Positions 22,592 through 34,694 are shown, counted from the stretch's first letter. The stretch: 64,000 nt of DNA from Isoetes taiwanensis (GCA_021234155.1 JAJEKV010000094.1:2612782-2676781); one strand, 5' to 3'. Notes: a model not told the origin generated them from the sequence alone. Program-made: numbers and translations.

Positions 22592-22884
22592 TTATATAGT
22601 TGATTTGCTAATATTGTGATTTGTGTCTTCTCCTTCCTTATACTTCAGCTCTCCCAATTTCTTGTCTAAGATATTCAATTGAGAGGAAGTTTTAACCTGA
22701 TAGGTCTTTAATAGATAACACCACATTTCTCTTGGGGATAATCCCTTCATTCTTAAAAGAATGCTAGAACTTAGCTTACTCTTTATAACTGCTTTTGCTT
22801 CCAGAATCTTTGCCTTTTGGGAGGCATCTGGTGAAGCACTTATCACCTCTATGGGGCTAGAGCCTCCACCTATATCCTTGGCTG
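22592..22884 (-). pseudogene. Copia gag fragment at the insertion site
   Basis: Minus reading AKAVIKSKLSSSILLRMKGL and MWCYLLKTYQVKTSSQLNIL is clearly related to the gag of the copia element at 41.5-45.7 kb (SKVSSSIVLKLRGMSPSQMW, TYEEKTSSQIDVL). It stops at the left end of the copia element at 22885, so an older copia copy was the target of the younger one. Confidence 0.75.
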
Positions 22885-23225
22885 TGATAGAACTAGTGCA
22901 AAACCAGCACAAACCCGCAAGATCGACTCAAGAGATAGAATAGAAGAACAAGAATAACTCTATTGAGAAAAGCAATAGGAAATACAATCTCTACTTCTGA
23001 GCATTGCATAATACATAACGTACAATCAATATATACAACCGGTGAGAGTCTACCGTTTAACCATCGCCCACTAATTACGACGCGATGTAGGATTGGTGCT
23101 TTCGATCGACAAAGTCTTTCTTCTTACGTACATTTCAGCACCTTCTCACTTTTTGTGTGCTAAGTCTTTGAACCACCGCATTGTTTCAAGACATTATGCT
23201 TAGTCAGCATATTTATATTCCAACA
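22885..23225 (-). repeat. 3' LTR of the 22.9-28.1 kb copia element
   Basis: Length is 341 bp. The first 145 bp match the other LTR almost perfectly, while the last 150 bp differ at many places, mostly where the other LTR has GTGCTG or CAGCAC. Confidence 0.92.
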
Positions 23226-23234
23226 CTCTCCCTT

Positions 23235-26200
23235 AAATGTTGCTGACTAAGCGGAAGAAAACCAGCTGAAACAAAGCAATCCTTCTCTCCCTTCAGCTGC
23301 AATTTCTTCATGCCCAAGCTCTCCTTCACATTGACGAACTTAGATCCAACTAATGGTTTGGTAAAGCCATCAGCAAACTGATCCTGTGAGGAGCAATGAA
23401 CAAGTTGAGAAGATCCCATTTGGATCTGCTCACGGACAAAACACAAGTGGGTGTCAAGATGTTTTGTCTTTGGGTGGTACTTAGCATCCTTGGCAAGATG
23501 GATGGTACTTGTGTTGTCACACAATATAACGGTAGAGGATGGAGGTACACGGAGATCTGTCCACAAATGTTTAAGCCACAATAATTCACGCATCCCAACA
23601 CCGAGTGCTTTGAATTACGCCTCCAGGTGGTGTGATTGACATCAGTAGATCTCTTTTGGACAACCATGTCGAAGACGTTAGGCCCTATGAGCGTGACCAT
23701 CCCCATTTGTGGACCTCCCGCTATCATGACGGTTAGCATGATCCGCATCAACAAAGACTTTCATTTGGAAATCGAGGACCTCGATAAAAGAGACCTTCTG
23801 TGAAGTCCCCCCCGGATATGCCGGCAGATCTTTTAGCGACCTTCGGTCGCGATCGCACTGGGATTGCTCATGAATCGCTTTCGGACTCCCACAAAGAAAA
23901 GAGGTATCAGGTCTAGTGACGTGAGATATATCAACGCCCTACCAAGCTTCGATAGAGTGTGGGATCACACTCCTCACCATCGAAATCAAGCTCAAGCCTT
24001 GTGCACGGATCAAAAGGACTTGCCATGACCTTGCAATCTTGCATACGATACTGGCTTTGTAACATTTCTTTGATATATTTCTGGCGAGAAAGATAGATGC
24101 CATCGAAAGTCTTTGCCACACTTCTACACCTAAACAATAATGCATAAGGCCAAGGTCAGTCATCTCGAAGGACGAAGATAACTTCAACTTCAATGTAGAA
24201 ATCAGCACATCAGCATCTCCTGTGATGATCAAATCATCAACATACAAAACCACAATGCACATTCGACCTTCATGTGATTTGCAATAAAGATTGGGGTCTG
24301 CTGCACTTCTACTGAACCCCTGCTCAAGAAAGAAAGCATTAATTTTCGCATGCCAACATCTTGGAGCCTGTTTCAAGCCATAAATGCTTTTCTTCAAATG
24401 ACAAACCAGCTGCTCCTTCCCTTGAACAACAAATCCTGGAGGTTGAGTCATATAGACCTCTTCCTCCAAATCACCATTCAAAAAAGCGGACTTAATGTCC
24501 ATTTGAAACATTAACCAACCTTTCATTGCAGCAAGAGATATAACTGATCTGATAGTGGACATTCTGGCTACGGGAGCAAAGACTTCATCATAATCTAAGC
24601 CTTTTTTTTGTGCAAAACCCTTCGCTACAAGTCTAGCTTTGTGCTTTGACACTGTCCCATCAGCGTGAAATTTGGTCCTAAACACCCACTTACAGCTGGG
24701 AGTTCAACCATGTGCCTTGCTTCAGCAATTGAGAGTATTCTTCTTCCATTGCATGCTGCCACTGCGGATCACTAGCTGCTTCATGAAAGGTTTGTGGATC
24801 AACATGATCCTGGACCTTTGCCATTAAGGCAAGGTTACATGATCCATTAGACTTCTCCTGTTTCTCCATCAGACGTGCTGATCTCCTAGGTTCAACAACA
24901 GGTACAACAGGTGCTGCAACCGGTTCTGCAATAATTTGTTTCTCCTTGAGACGTGCTGATCTCCTAGGTTCAACAACAGGAGGTATAGCAGGTGCTACAA
25001 TAGGTGCTGTAACAGGTGCTGGATCAAGTGCTACAGTACCTTCGTGTGTGCTGGACTCCCCATGAAAGGAACCAACCTGCTCATGGACCATAGGGCGAGT
25101 GGGATTGGGATCATCCCGTGCCACTACTTCAGGCAAATATGAGTTCACTGGAGAAACCACTAGAGAGGGAGAGAAAGGTCTCTATCAGATCTCCAACATC
25201 CAAGCTGCTGTCATTGTGAACTGCAGGAGAATCACTGGAAGATATACCATCATACACAGCATCTTCAACGAACTGAACTGACCTGCTTACAATAACCTGC
25301 TTGTTGGAAGGATCATACAACTTGTAACCTTTCTGATTTTCTGGATACCCAATGAAGATGGCTTTAACAGCCCTGTCATGCAACTTCCCATAGTTTTTCA
25401 GCTTCTCAGCAGGTATGGAAGCATAAGCCAAGCATCCAAACACCCTCAAATGAGACACATCTGGTTTCATTCTCCAAAACGCTTCATAAGGAGTCACATC
25501 CTGGACTGCCTTAGTAGGCGACCTATTTGCCAAATATCTTTGCTATCACTCTTTGCCTCTCCCCAAAAGATTCGGTTTGCTTGTGACTCATCATAGATCT
25601 TGCCAAATCAAGCAAAGATCTATTCCTCCTTTCAGCTACACCATTTTGTGGATGAGCATAAGGAATGATTAACTGTCTTTCAATACCTTCTTCCATGAGA
25701 AACTCATCAAAGGCATTAGAAACATATTCACCTCCATTGTCACTTCTCAACTTTTTTATTACTAACCCTGTCTGCTTTTCTACTGTTGCTTTGAAGGCCT
25801 TGAACTTGCCAAGCACTTCAGATTTGCAGTGCAAAGTATACACCCAAGTGTACCTACTGAAATTATCAATCAGGGTCAAGAAATACCTCTTTCCACCTAG
25901 TGAAACATCAGGCATATAGCACAAATCAGAATGCAACAGCTCAAGAGGTTGAGTTGCTCGATGAATAGCCTTTGTGGAAAAGGTCATTGAGGTTGCTTTC
26001 CGAGATGGCATGCAGCACACTCAAGCTTGACACATTTCAGAGAGGGAATACCTGTAACCATCTTGTTCTTGTACAAAGCATGTACAGCAGTGCCTCCAAC
26101 ATGACCAAAACGAGCATGCCACAGATGCTCAGCAGTGAAATCAGCACATACAAGACCATGTTCAGTCTTATGAACTGAAACATCAAAGACATACAAGCCA

Positions 26201-27425
26201 TTCTGCAGCGTCCACTGTGCCATGAACTTCAGACTTTTCAAGTCAATTCCTTCAAGTGGATTCCTGCCTAGCAGATAGGCTTTGCCATTTCCGAGAACAA
26301 TGTGATGGCCTGCTTTATCAAATTCAGCAGCAGACATGATATTAGACTGTAATCCGGGAGCAAACATGACATTCCTCACCTTACTAACTACATCACGTCC
26401 ATGCAATTGAAAAGCTACAATCCCCTTTCCTGTGATAGGAAGAGAATATCCATCACCCATCTTCACATCACCTCCAGATCGAGGTTCAAGTTCAGAAAAC
26501 ACATCGAATCTCGGTAAGATGAAGCGTGGCTCCCCGAGTCCAAAATCCGGTCCATACGTAAGGTGCTGGCGGCCGCTTTACGCAAGATTCATGTATTCAG
26601 CATCAAAAGTGGCACATGCAATAGCACTTGTCTCTCCCTTAGAGTTGGCTGGCATTGCTTCTCGTGTCGATTACCCTTTGAGCTTTTCTTCTCCTTCTTA
26701 CAATTGAGCTGTAGTGACCCTTTTCACCACAATTCCAAAGACTTGAACTCCTTGGATTTCTTACCTTGGACTTCACATTTTTCGACTTCCTAGAGTCTTT
26801 GCTATCAGCAAGCGTCTTCTTGGTGTCGGCCCAGAAGTAGACACAAAATTAGCATGGTCCACTCTCCCATCCCTTTGCTTACGCACCAACTCCTCTTGTT
26901 GCGATAGAATGGTTACTTTGGCTATATCAATCTTCTCCTTGTACGATCTTGAAGAGATAATATCATACGAAGGAGGAAGACCAACCAAGATATCTTGAAT
27001 CAATTTGTTTTTTGGACAACACTCCACCAGTGACCATGTAATCCAAAGCGCCATTGCTTCATCCGAGTAAGGTATCTTTGTGATGATTTGAAGTCACCTA
27101 GTTGGGCATGTCTCATTTTGTTTCGGATCAGCATTTGGGTAGCCATACCCTTGCTGTCAAGAGATTTCTCCAAATGAGACCACATCTCCTTAAACTCAGT
27201 AAAATGGTTGATTTCATGACCAATTGTCTCTTCAGCCAACATTTTGACAAGAGCACAAGCTTTCTGGTTTACCCTGCCAGCATCTGCTGACTTGGTGCTG
27301 ATAAAGTCTTTATCAAACACCGCTCCCATGTCACTAAATATCAAATAATTCACCATGAACTTCTTCCAAGCATGGTAATTATTATTAGTGAGCTTTGCAT
27401 TCTGTGTGAACTTGAATGGATCCAT
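23235..27425 (-). pseudogene. Copia gag-pol, multiple frameshifts
   Basis: Order on the minus strand: gag from ATG 27425 (NNNYHAWKKFMVNYL); pre-integrase block about 26.0-26.5 kb (ARFGHVGGTAVHAL, then C..C in CVKLECAACHLGKQ); integrase core about 25.6-26.0 kb with LLHSDL, IDNFSRY, LRSDNGGEY and PQNGVAERRNRS; reverse transcriptase 24.69-23.94 kb with FQMDIKSAFLNGDLEEEVYM, IYGLKQAPRCWH and VLYVDDLIITGD; RNase H end about 23.6-23.24 kb with RELLWLKHLWTDL, TKHLDTHLCFVREQI and FADGFTKPL. The stretch 23.60-23.93 kb, which should hold the RNase H start, is strongly scrambled. No zinc knuckle was made out. Confidence 0.85.
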
Positions 27426-27757
27426 GAATTTCTCCTGTTTTCAGCAGCCAAAAAAATGGTTGAGAAAACAAATTCGCCACCAAACAAAGCACCAACTAGA
27501 AAAGTTGAATCTTGAATTTTGTCGCCAAAAAGGTCTTGGAAAACTCGAATCTCACACCAGAACTTGCTGGAAGATCCGAATCTCTCTCCCAAAACACTTC
27601 CTCCAGGCCAAAAGACAAGAATCTTCTCCAATGCTGCAAATGAGATATTCCACCACCAAATCTCAGCCAAAGAACTCCTGGAAACGATGGCCAATCCAAT
27701 TTGGATCCTTCTCCAATAGCTTGCTCTATTCTTCCCTCAAGAAAGCGTCTGATACCA

Positions 27758-28103
27758 TGATAGAACTAGTGCAAAACCAGCACAAACCCGCAAGATCGAC
27801 TCAAGAGATAGAATAGAAGAACAAGAATAACTCTATTGAGAAAAGCAATAGGAAATACAATCTCTACTTCTGAGCATTGCATAGTACATAACGTACAATC
27901 AATATATACAACTGGTGAGACTAAGAATAGTAGTCTACCGTTTAACCACCGCCCACTAATTACGGTGATGTAGGGTCAGTGCTCAGTGCTGACAAAGTGC
28001 TGTCTTCTGTACATTTCAGCACCTTCTCAGCACCTGTGTGCTAAGTGCTGAACCACTGCTGTTTCAGCACATTATGCTTAGTCAGCATATTTATATTCCA
28101 ACA
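27758..28103 (-). repeat. 5' LTR of the 22.9-28.1 kb copia element
   Basis: Length is 346 bp. It contains about six GTGCTG/CAGCAC motifs in its distal half and a 14-bp segment (actaagaatagtag) missing from its partner. Confidence 0.92.
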
Positions 28104-28108
28104 GGCTG

Positions 28109-28423
28109 GAGAGTAAAAGAAAGCTAGGGTGTCTTACATTTGGCCAAATATAGAGTAAGAGATGTATCACATTTCAAATACATAACCGTTTTTCCAGTAT
28201 GTACATAATAGCTATATTAAGGAAGCTTTTTCTTCGGAATTACTTGCCACGTCAATTAAAATGCAATAACGCAGCAGATTTCATTCCCGCCATTCTAACC
28301 ACTCCAAGAAATGCCTGAACGTTAGGAGAATTTCCCACTTTCTGGCTAAAACTTCGCCTAGCTCCAGGATTTCCCTCCTTCTTGCCAGAATTCCTCCAGT
28401 TAACCCTAAACCACGCAAGAACC
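28109..28423. other. Spacer; one copy of a repeat also at 29.7 kb
   Basis: gtaaaagaaagctagggtgt occurs at about 28112 and again at about 29702, so the block 28.11-29.72 kb is bracketed by a direct repeat. No gene in this spacer. Confidence 0.5.
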
Positions 28424-29032
28424 ATGATGAACAACGAAGGAACAGAAATGGTGCAAGAAGATTGCAATATCGGGAATGTGACAAAGAAAATGAAGCGTAA
28501 GATTGATGAAATTGTTAAATTTATATATGATTAGGTTCAAGATTTATGTCCTGTGCAAAGGAGAGCTTTAGCAGTGAAAACTGTTCGGGATGAAAGGCTG
28601 CACTTCTTTTCTGAACCTGCCATTGGAAATCCAGCGCAAACAATTGTGAAGGATACTATGCTACAAAATATCCGTGAAGGTCTGCAAGAAGTGAAACAAG
28701 CAAATAGCAATGATAAATCAGCAGCTAAGCATTCCTTGTTTTCAATGATTGTTGGTGAGAATGGAAAACTCAAGCAAAAAGGAATAGCCTCCAGAATTCT
28801 TCAAGTGCAAGCAAGAAACCTCACAAAAGCTGCAATTAGAAGGAAGCGCATGTCATTATCAGGTGCTAATATGTGGGCACTGGCAGGAAGGCAACCCAGG
28901 GCAGACATGCTTCCAGAATCAACCAAACACTTGGTAAATGATTTTTGGTTAACCCACACAAAAACTTCTCCAAAGTACAGGGATGTCAGGAAGAAAAGGA
29001 CACTTCCAATCCAGTTTTTGGACATGCCCTAG
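28424..29032 (+). pseudogene. N-terminal part of a transposase-like protein of an uncharacterised eukaryotic family
   Basis: The frame from ATG 28424 is open except for one TAG at about 28532-28534 and ends after FLDMP. The first 80 residues are charged and helical. The end reads KHLVNDFWLTHTKTSPKYRD followed by VRKKR. From memory this matches the pattern before the Cys-rich block in uncharacterised mobile-element-like proteins of fish, cnidarians and some plants (FW/FY....SR..PG.KD....). The following residues of that family (ELYEMFKDEHPEVKISI) appear on the opposite strand at 37.65 kb. Family memory is imprecise, so the call is tentative. Confidence 0.45.
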
Positions 29033-29099
29033 TCAGTTTTAAGTCTTTTAATCCTCTTTGTTGCAAGCTCGATAGAAGCTAGCTTCCGTGCACCCTGGA

Positions 29100-29560
29100 T
29101 AAGTTTAGTAATCCTATTTGCAGTCCATGCAAGGGATGTATCTGATATACATTGAAGTACATCCAACTACAATAATTATATTTTTACACTTGGAGGTACT
29201 GAATGAGCTATGTTTAACAGAAAAAGTACTTGGATATACTTCCAATTACATCCAATGTGGCAGAAGGCAGAAAATGTGTTGAAAGTCAGGATGTATTTTT
29301 ATAGTCTCGGTTTTTGTAGTTCCCAAGTACATTCTAGTACACTCTGAGCTTTCCTGATCTCAAGATACTTTTGAAAGATAGGGTAATACATAAAAGTATT
29401 TAAATGTACTTCCCTCCATAAGAAAAGTATTGAATACATACATCTGTAACACAGTGACACTGCGTGTGACCTGGTTACATATTGAGTTTTTTATGTACAT
29501 CTGGAATGCTTTGGAGTACATTCTCTACATATTTATACATATCATGTACATAGTATGTAC
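29100..29560. repeat. TGTACAT-rich AT stretch
   Basis: Many scattered acatcc, gtaca and tgtacat words, like the intron at 31.27-31.74 kb. No fixed period; it may be spacer of one element. Confidence 0.4.
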
Positions 29561-29733
29561 GATGTTTTGAAGAAGTATTGAGAGTAGAAGGCTTATGGGA
29601 AATTATAGAAGAAGAAGAACATGGTCCTGTGATCAGTCCAACCAATAGCAAAGGAAAAACCTATGCTAGTGTAGCAGCATCAGGTACTGCTGAAAGTCCA
29701 GGGTAAAAGAAAGCTAGGGTGTCTATAAAAATT

Positions 29734-29760
29734 GCCCTTACATTATGTATAATGTAGGGC
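29734..29760. repeat. Perfect short hairpin before a T tract
   Basis: gcccttacatta faces taatgtagggc around a 4-base loop, with one bulged T. It is followed 14 bp later by a run of 34 T (29774-29807). Together they may mark the end of a reverse-transcribed or foldback element. Confidence 0.7.
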
Positions 29761-29772
29761 ATGTAGGCACCC

Positions 29773-29808
<36 letters not shown>

Positions 29809-30049
29809 AATTTTAGTTAGTTGGGATATGTAATCATTAGGAATAGCCACGTCAGCAATTCAAAATTATGAGTGGCAGTGGCAACCAGAACGGACCTTCA
29901 TTGCAATTTTTCGGAGGGAGATTGCGAAGTGTTTCCTGTTTAGGAAAAAAATTGCCGCCGTTCCAATTTTTGGTGTTTATGTGTGATCAACGAAGCAATT
30001 CGACTCTAATTTGTTCTTCTTCCTCGAAATCCTTGCCCAAATCCAAGCA

Positions 30050-31256
30050 ATGGACGCCTTTACCTCCCGGAAGTCACCTAGATTAAATAAGAATTTGAAA
30101 ACAGTCGATTCTAGCAAGAAAGCCGGAAAAAACAAGAGGAAGGTTCAAGCATTTGAAGAACCAGGGCCAAAAAGAAGACTTATTTGTGAAGAACCCGCTG
30201 TTGTGGAAGCAAAGCATGTAAGATGTGTCAATCCAGATGAAATTTTTCCAGATTTACAACAGATCATGGACGAGCAGTGGGGGCCTAAAGACATACGGGG
30301 GTTCAAAGAATCTAGCGTGAAGCCAGAGTGGGCCGAGAACTTCTACAAGCATTATGAAATTGTTTTTGGTAAGCGGGAGATCACCAATCGCCATGTACCT
30401 GAGTACTTTGCTCGTGCCTTTGCCCTTCAATTAACATGTAAAAAAGTAGATTGGGATACATTTAAAGTTTTGGCCAAAGATTTGGCAAAGGGAGGAGCAA
30501 AAGAATCTGCTATCATAGAAGAAATTGGGACCTCTAAATCCACATCCAAGGTTCTTAAATTGCAGCAAGGATTTTACCCTAAGGAAGACCTTGAATTTGC
30601 AGAAACTCTGTTGCAGCAGTGTCACAGACAGTTAATTAGCAGCTCTTTCAATTTTGAAGAACTGAAAAATCAGTAGGCAGAACTACGTGACAACATAAAT
30701 AAGTTTTCAGGACGAAAGGATGCACATGAAGAGGACCTAGCACAGATACAACAAGACATTGATAGTGTTCTTGACGACGCTAAGCAAAATAAGAGAGACA
30801 TCAAGAATGTGCAGCAGGAGGTTGACCTTTTGATGAGGGATAGAACCCGGAAGGAAGAAATGTTGAAGAGAATTCAGGAGCCATTGGAGAAAGCCATTCG
30901 GGAAAAGGAGTTATGTGAAAAGAGGATTGCAGAACTTGAGGAGGCTCATAAAGTTCAGTTTGAGTGCTGCAGACGGCTTGATGATATGCATAAGTACATG
31001 ATGCATTCTGCAGCGATTCTTCTTCAGCCCAAAACAAGCTTAGTGATCTCTCCAGCTGAAGAAAAATTCATATCTGTGCATGGATGTGTGTTTTGTAGTA
31101 ATGGCTTTGCTAATAATGAACCTATCCTAGTTGCTCCATGCGAGCATTCACTTCATATCTTCTGTTTCTCATATTCTATTTCTGCTGGACTATCCTGCCC
31201 AAAAGCATGCAAATGGGATGAAAACATTTCAAAGATCTTGGGTGTGTACACTGGAG
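30050..31256 (+). pseudogene. RING-like/coiled-coil first exon of a Ulp1-NIF fusion gene
   Basis: I take ATG 30050 (agcaATGGAC) rather than the in-frame 30011. The product begins with a basic, nuclear-type stretch (KKAGKNKRKVQ, GPKRRL), then a helical domain of about 150 residues, a long coiled coil (about residues 210-310) and a zinc finger near residues 345-385 spaced C-x2-C-x14-C-x-H-x2-H-x2-C-x10-C-x3-C. This is close to RING-H2, but the last pair has one extra residue. A single TAG at 30674-30676 interrupts the frame after KNQ. The exon ends at a donor, gtaagc, at 31257. A RING next to a Ulp1 domain suggests a ubiquitin/SUMO role, which is inference only. Confidence 0.55.
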
Positions 31257-31745
31257 GTAAGCAGCATTTCATAATTTATGTTTAATTTGTTGCACCCAGG
31301 ATTACTGCAATGTAGAATCCATTTACATGTAGATTGCTGCACTTAAGGTTTTGCTACAGCATGTAGGAATGTATTGGTTATTTTATACTTATAGTTCCAT
31401 GGCTTGCATGTCATACATATATGTGTTTCTTACATACATGTTGTACATTCACAGTGTAGGGTCCTAGATGTAAAACGTAAATACATAAAATTAGGAGTTG
31501 TGTACTGAGTTTTGTGGCAAAACATTTAGAGGTATGTTATGTAATAGAATTGTCTGATGTGTACATGTGCATACAATGGAGCACATTCATGTACATTACA
31601 TGTACATTCTGTCTAGATAAATAGCTGTTTACATGTATATGTACTCAAAATACTTCAATGTAGATCAATTCTAGTAATATGTACTGCTATTTTTCAACAG
31701 AATAGCTAGAGACTGATATCTGACTGTTATGTGATTTATTTTCAG

Positions 31746-32458
31746 AGCTTCAAAGTGCCAAAAAAACAACTGAGCAGAAATTACACCACAAATCAGGTGC
31801 GCTTGTTTTCAAATTTTGCATTGTGTTGGAAGAAGCAATTTCTTATTCTTGGTTCGGTTTTCACAGTTTTGGAGGTTCCAAAAAAAATTGAGGTGCAAGA
31901 TGTAGCCGAGGGAAAGAAAGCAGTGATTGAAGGAAAAAGCAAACTCACTATTCCTACGGTGATACAGGTTGAGGAAGCTGGCACTTCAGGTGTGCATGGT
32001 GACATTCCAGATTATGACGAGGAACTCGAGAGATTGAGAGAGCAGGCTAAGACCACATCTGGAAAAGTAAAGGCAGCAGCAGAAAATGTGAGAAGTCGAC
32101 GCCTAAAAAGGCACAGAAGAAGAAAATTAAAGCAGTAGAAACAGGTAAGAAAGCATTTTATTTCATGGTACAACAATTGAGAAGTCCATGACATCCATGT
32201 TTACAGGTCCTAATCAAGAGGAATCTTCAGAGCATAAAGATATAGAGCAGGATACTCTTGACTTCGTGGCAAATCTTGCTTCTAACATAGTAAAGGAGGT
32301 TGAAATTCATGACAATGAGAAATCAGGAGAGGTTGAAGACGAGGATTCAGGACCTAAGAAGAATCTGAAAAGTGAGGAAACCGAAAAAGAAGGGAAGGAA
32401 ATGGATAATGACTCCGAGAAAACAGTATCAGAACAACATAAGAATGATCTCTACAGGT
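31746..32458 (+). pseudogene. Linker exons of the Ulp1-NIF fusion gene
   Basis: Three exons with good borders: 31746-31796 (donor gtgcgc), 31867-32144 (donor gtaaga) and 32207-32458 (donor gtaact). Phases agree from exon 1: GVYTG joins ELQSAKKTTEQK. The sequence is acidic and low in complexity (ESSEHKDIEQ, EVEDEDSGPKKN) with a lysine-rich end (TPKKAQKKKIKAVET) that requires one frame change near 32.09 kb. No domain is recognised. The intron 31257-31745 is full of TGTACAT words. Confidence 0.5.
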
Positions 32459-33435
32459 AACTTGATCTACATATCTTACTTTTTTATTTACATCTAGTAT
32501 CTAAGTTAAAAACTTTAAAATACTATGGATAGTAGTAGACGAATATAGATGATTTGTGTAAGTGTACTGGTCATTGAACCCAGATTGCAGTTCTGAATAC
32601 AGGCCATATGATGTTTTGCTCAACCGAATGATGAAGCTGAAGAAGGCAAGGATCTTCCCTGGATCTTTGCCTGAAATGGAGTGTTATTTATTTGAACAAG
32701 ATGTGCTGGACATGGATGTTGGAAAATTTTCCAACCGGCATGTGGATATATATGCCAGGTACTGGACTTTGAACTTATTCATTTGTATATGTAAGTCAGG
32801 TTAGTAATTTCGTCTTTTTCAACTTGTTATAGGTACCTGTAGCTCTGTGTTCCTGCAGCTAAGAAGGCCGACGTCTGGTTCTTCCCACCGGACAGCTTCA
32901 TGGAATTTGTAGCACACTGCAAGGCAAGCGAAAAAGATAAATCTATGCCAGCCTCCGAGCGTGGAAGAGATATTGTAAAGGGAGCCTTACAGGGTTAAAT
33001 TGACTCAAGTGCAGATGGATTATGATTCCAATGCTATGTGCTGTTACTGAACATCACACTTTGGCCATCTTCAACATGGCATTTACTAAGAGTAAGAACA
33101 CTATAAATATTCAGATCTCCAACTCTGCCGAGGACATTGACGTTGACATGGTTGCACTTAAGAAGTATTTTGTATTTCACATCTCCTTTTATTAAAGTAT
33201 ATTGAGTAGATCAAGAATACCGTTAGCAGCTTTTTTTTATTCATTTGCTCCAGAGTTGATCTGGTCTTTTGCAGGCTCCACATCCTCACTATGGCACGCC
33301 GTTGTGTCGAGTGTCCCACTTTCTTGAAGCATGGACAAAACCCTTCACCAGTTGTGAAGATTCATAAGTGTCCACAGCAGAAAGATGGGGATTCATGTGG
33401 CCTCTATGTTACAGCTTATATGCAGAAGTTTGTAG

Positions 33436-33862
33436 CATAGCTACCCGGGACGGGAACCGGAACCGGAACTTGGGATAAAAATTCGGAACGGGAACGGGAA
33501 CGGGAACGAATGGGAATGGGAACGCCAAACTTTCAAATTTTTTAAAACTTGAAATGGTTTTGGAGTCCCTTTGCATGTAGAGCATCATAGAACATTAAAA
33601 AATGTGACATACATCCTTCTATGTGAACATAAATAAATAAAATCACTTTTTAACGATCAAGTGAAAACAAAGTTTTATCTACTGTATTATATAAAACATA
33701 ATAATATGAATATAATAACTCAAAACACATAGATAAGTTTTAGAGTTCTACCCATTCCCTCTTGATCCACATACTGTTTGTTAGAAAATACCCGTTGTAC
33801 TTTGTTGCTACTCTCTCCCTCTCCCTCTCCCTCTCCCTCTCCCTCTCCCTCTCCCTCTCCCT

Positions 33863-33912
<50 letters not shown>

Positions 33913-34308
33913 TGTGACCATTCAGCCACCAATTCAGTCCAGCCAGTCTCCAAATCGATCTCTCTCCATTTTGAAGCTCCTCTGTAAGTGTACGTTTGGC
34001 AGAGCTAGCTGGTCATCCAAGTGCAGAAAAATAGATGGGGAAATGAAAAATAGAAGGGGAGGAAAGGTTTTGATTTTTTTTTATTTTTTTTATTTTTTTG
34101 CTTTTTCTTTATGTTCTTTCAAAGATTTGTGCTTAAGAAAATTTTGCTACCCAGAACGGGAGTTCCCATAAATGGGAACTTCCTTCGGAACATAGTTCCC
34201 GGTAGCACCTATATTGGGAACTTCGTCGGGAGTTCCCGGAACTCTTGACCCCCGGGAACGGAGTTCGGAATGGGAACCAAGTTCGGAACTTGGTTCCCGG
34301 TAGCTATG
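33436..34308. mobile_element. hAT-like non-autonomous element inside the Ulp1 exon
   Basis: Inverted ends CATAGCTACC and GGTAGCTATG (hAT-like tip CANNG) are flanked by an exact 8-bp duplication GTTTGTAG at 33428-33435 and 34309-34316. Removing the 873-bp element and one duplication restores the Ulp1 frame through YMQKFVDTIVCGKTTN. Sub-terminal GGGAAC/GTTCCC hexamers are abundant at both ends. No transposase inside. Confidence 0.92.
33811..33909. repeat. CTCTCC/CT microsatellite
   Basis: About ten CTCTCC units run into a pure CT run. It lies inside the hAT-like element; the serine/proline/leucine frame over it is not a gene. Confidence 0.95.
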
Positions 34309-34694
34309 GTTTGTAGACACAATCGTGTGTGGTAAAACTACCAATGTGAGTGTCTCATGTCTTTTGTCTTGCAAACAAATGGTTTCCATATGTAAGTATT
34401 GTTGTCACATTTGCAGATTACCCGAAACTGGTTCTTGCCAAAGTATGCGGAGGATCGTCGTGATGTTCTCATCCGAGCACTACTTCAGGAGTTAGACCAC
34501 ATTCACATCGCACCCGAAACCATTAGACCACTTGGTACTAATAAATGTGGCTGAGAAAGCCTATCTCCATTGTCACTGCTAAACACTATTTGATTATAAA
34601 ATATACATTTTTTCATTGAATTTTAATGAATAAAATTTCGTTTTAGTCAACTCCACCATACTTTATTGATAAATTGCATGTTCTTTCATAGCAG

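Larger units (their letters stand above)
22885..28103 (-). mobile_element. Ty1/copia LTR retrotransposon, complete but decayed
   Basis: Minus orientation. LTRs at 22885-23225 and 27758-28103 begin TGATAGAA and end CCAACA. The 5-bp target duplication GGCTG lies at 22880-22884 and 28104-28108. The primer-binding site, complementary to initiator tRNA-Met (TGGTATCAGACGC on the minus strand), lies directly inside the right LTR. The polypurine tract (aagggagag on the minus strand) lies inside the left LTR at about 23226-23234. The internal part keeps gag, integrase, RT and RNase H order but has many frame breaks. Confidence 0.93.
32591..34534 (+). pseudogene. Ulp1/SENP-type C48 cysteine protease exons, interrupted by a transposon
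   Basis: Exons: 32591-32758 (MMKLKKARIFPGSL), 32833-about 33000 (ADVWFFPPDSFMEFV), 33015-33174 (WIMIPMLCAVTEHHTLAIFN, then NIQISNSAEDIDVDM), 33275-33435 plus 34317-34345, and 34417-34534 (NWFLPKYAEDRRDVLIRALL). The Ulp1 fold is recognised by FFPPDSF, the His in TEHHTLAIF (usual HW is HH here), and QKDGDSCGLYVTAY with the catalytic Cys at 33396-33398. Ulp1 enzymes cut SUMO from proteins or mature it. TAG at 32840-32842, TAA at 32996-32998 and a hAT insertion at 33436-34308 make it dead here. Plant transposons often carry Ulp1 domains. Confidence 0.7.

Noticed and set aside
33811-33909. Promoter pyrimidine patch of a host gene
   Set aside because: It lies within the inserted element, and no gene starts after it in the right place.
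33778-33987. Ser/Pro-Leu-rich protein
   Set aside because: It is a translation of a CTCTCC/CT microsatellite inside a hAT-like element.
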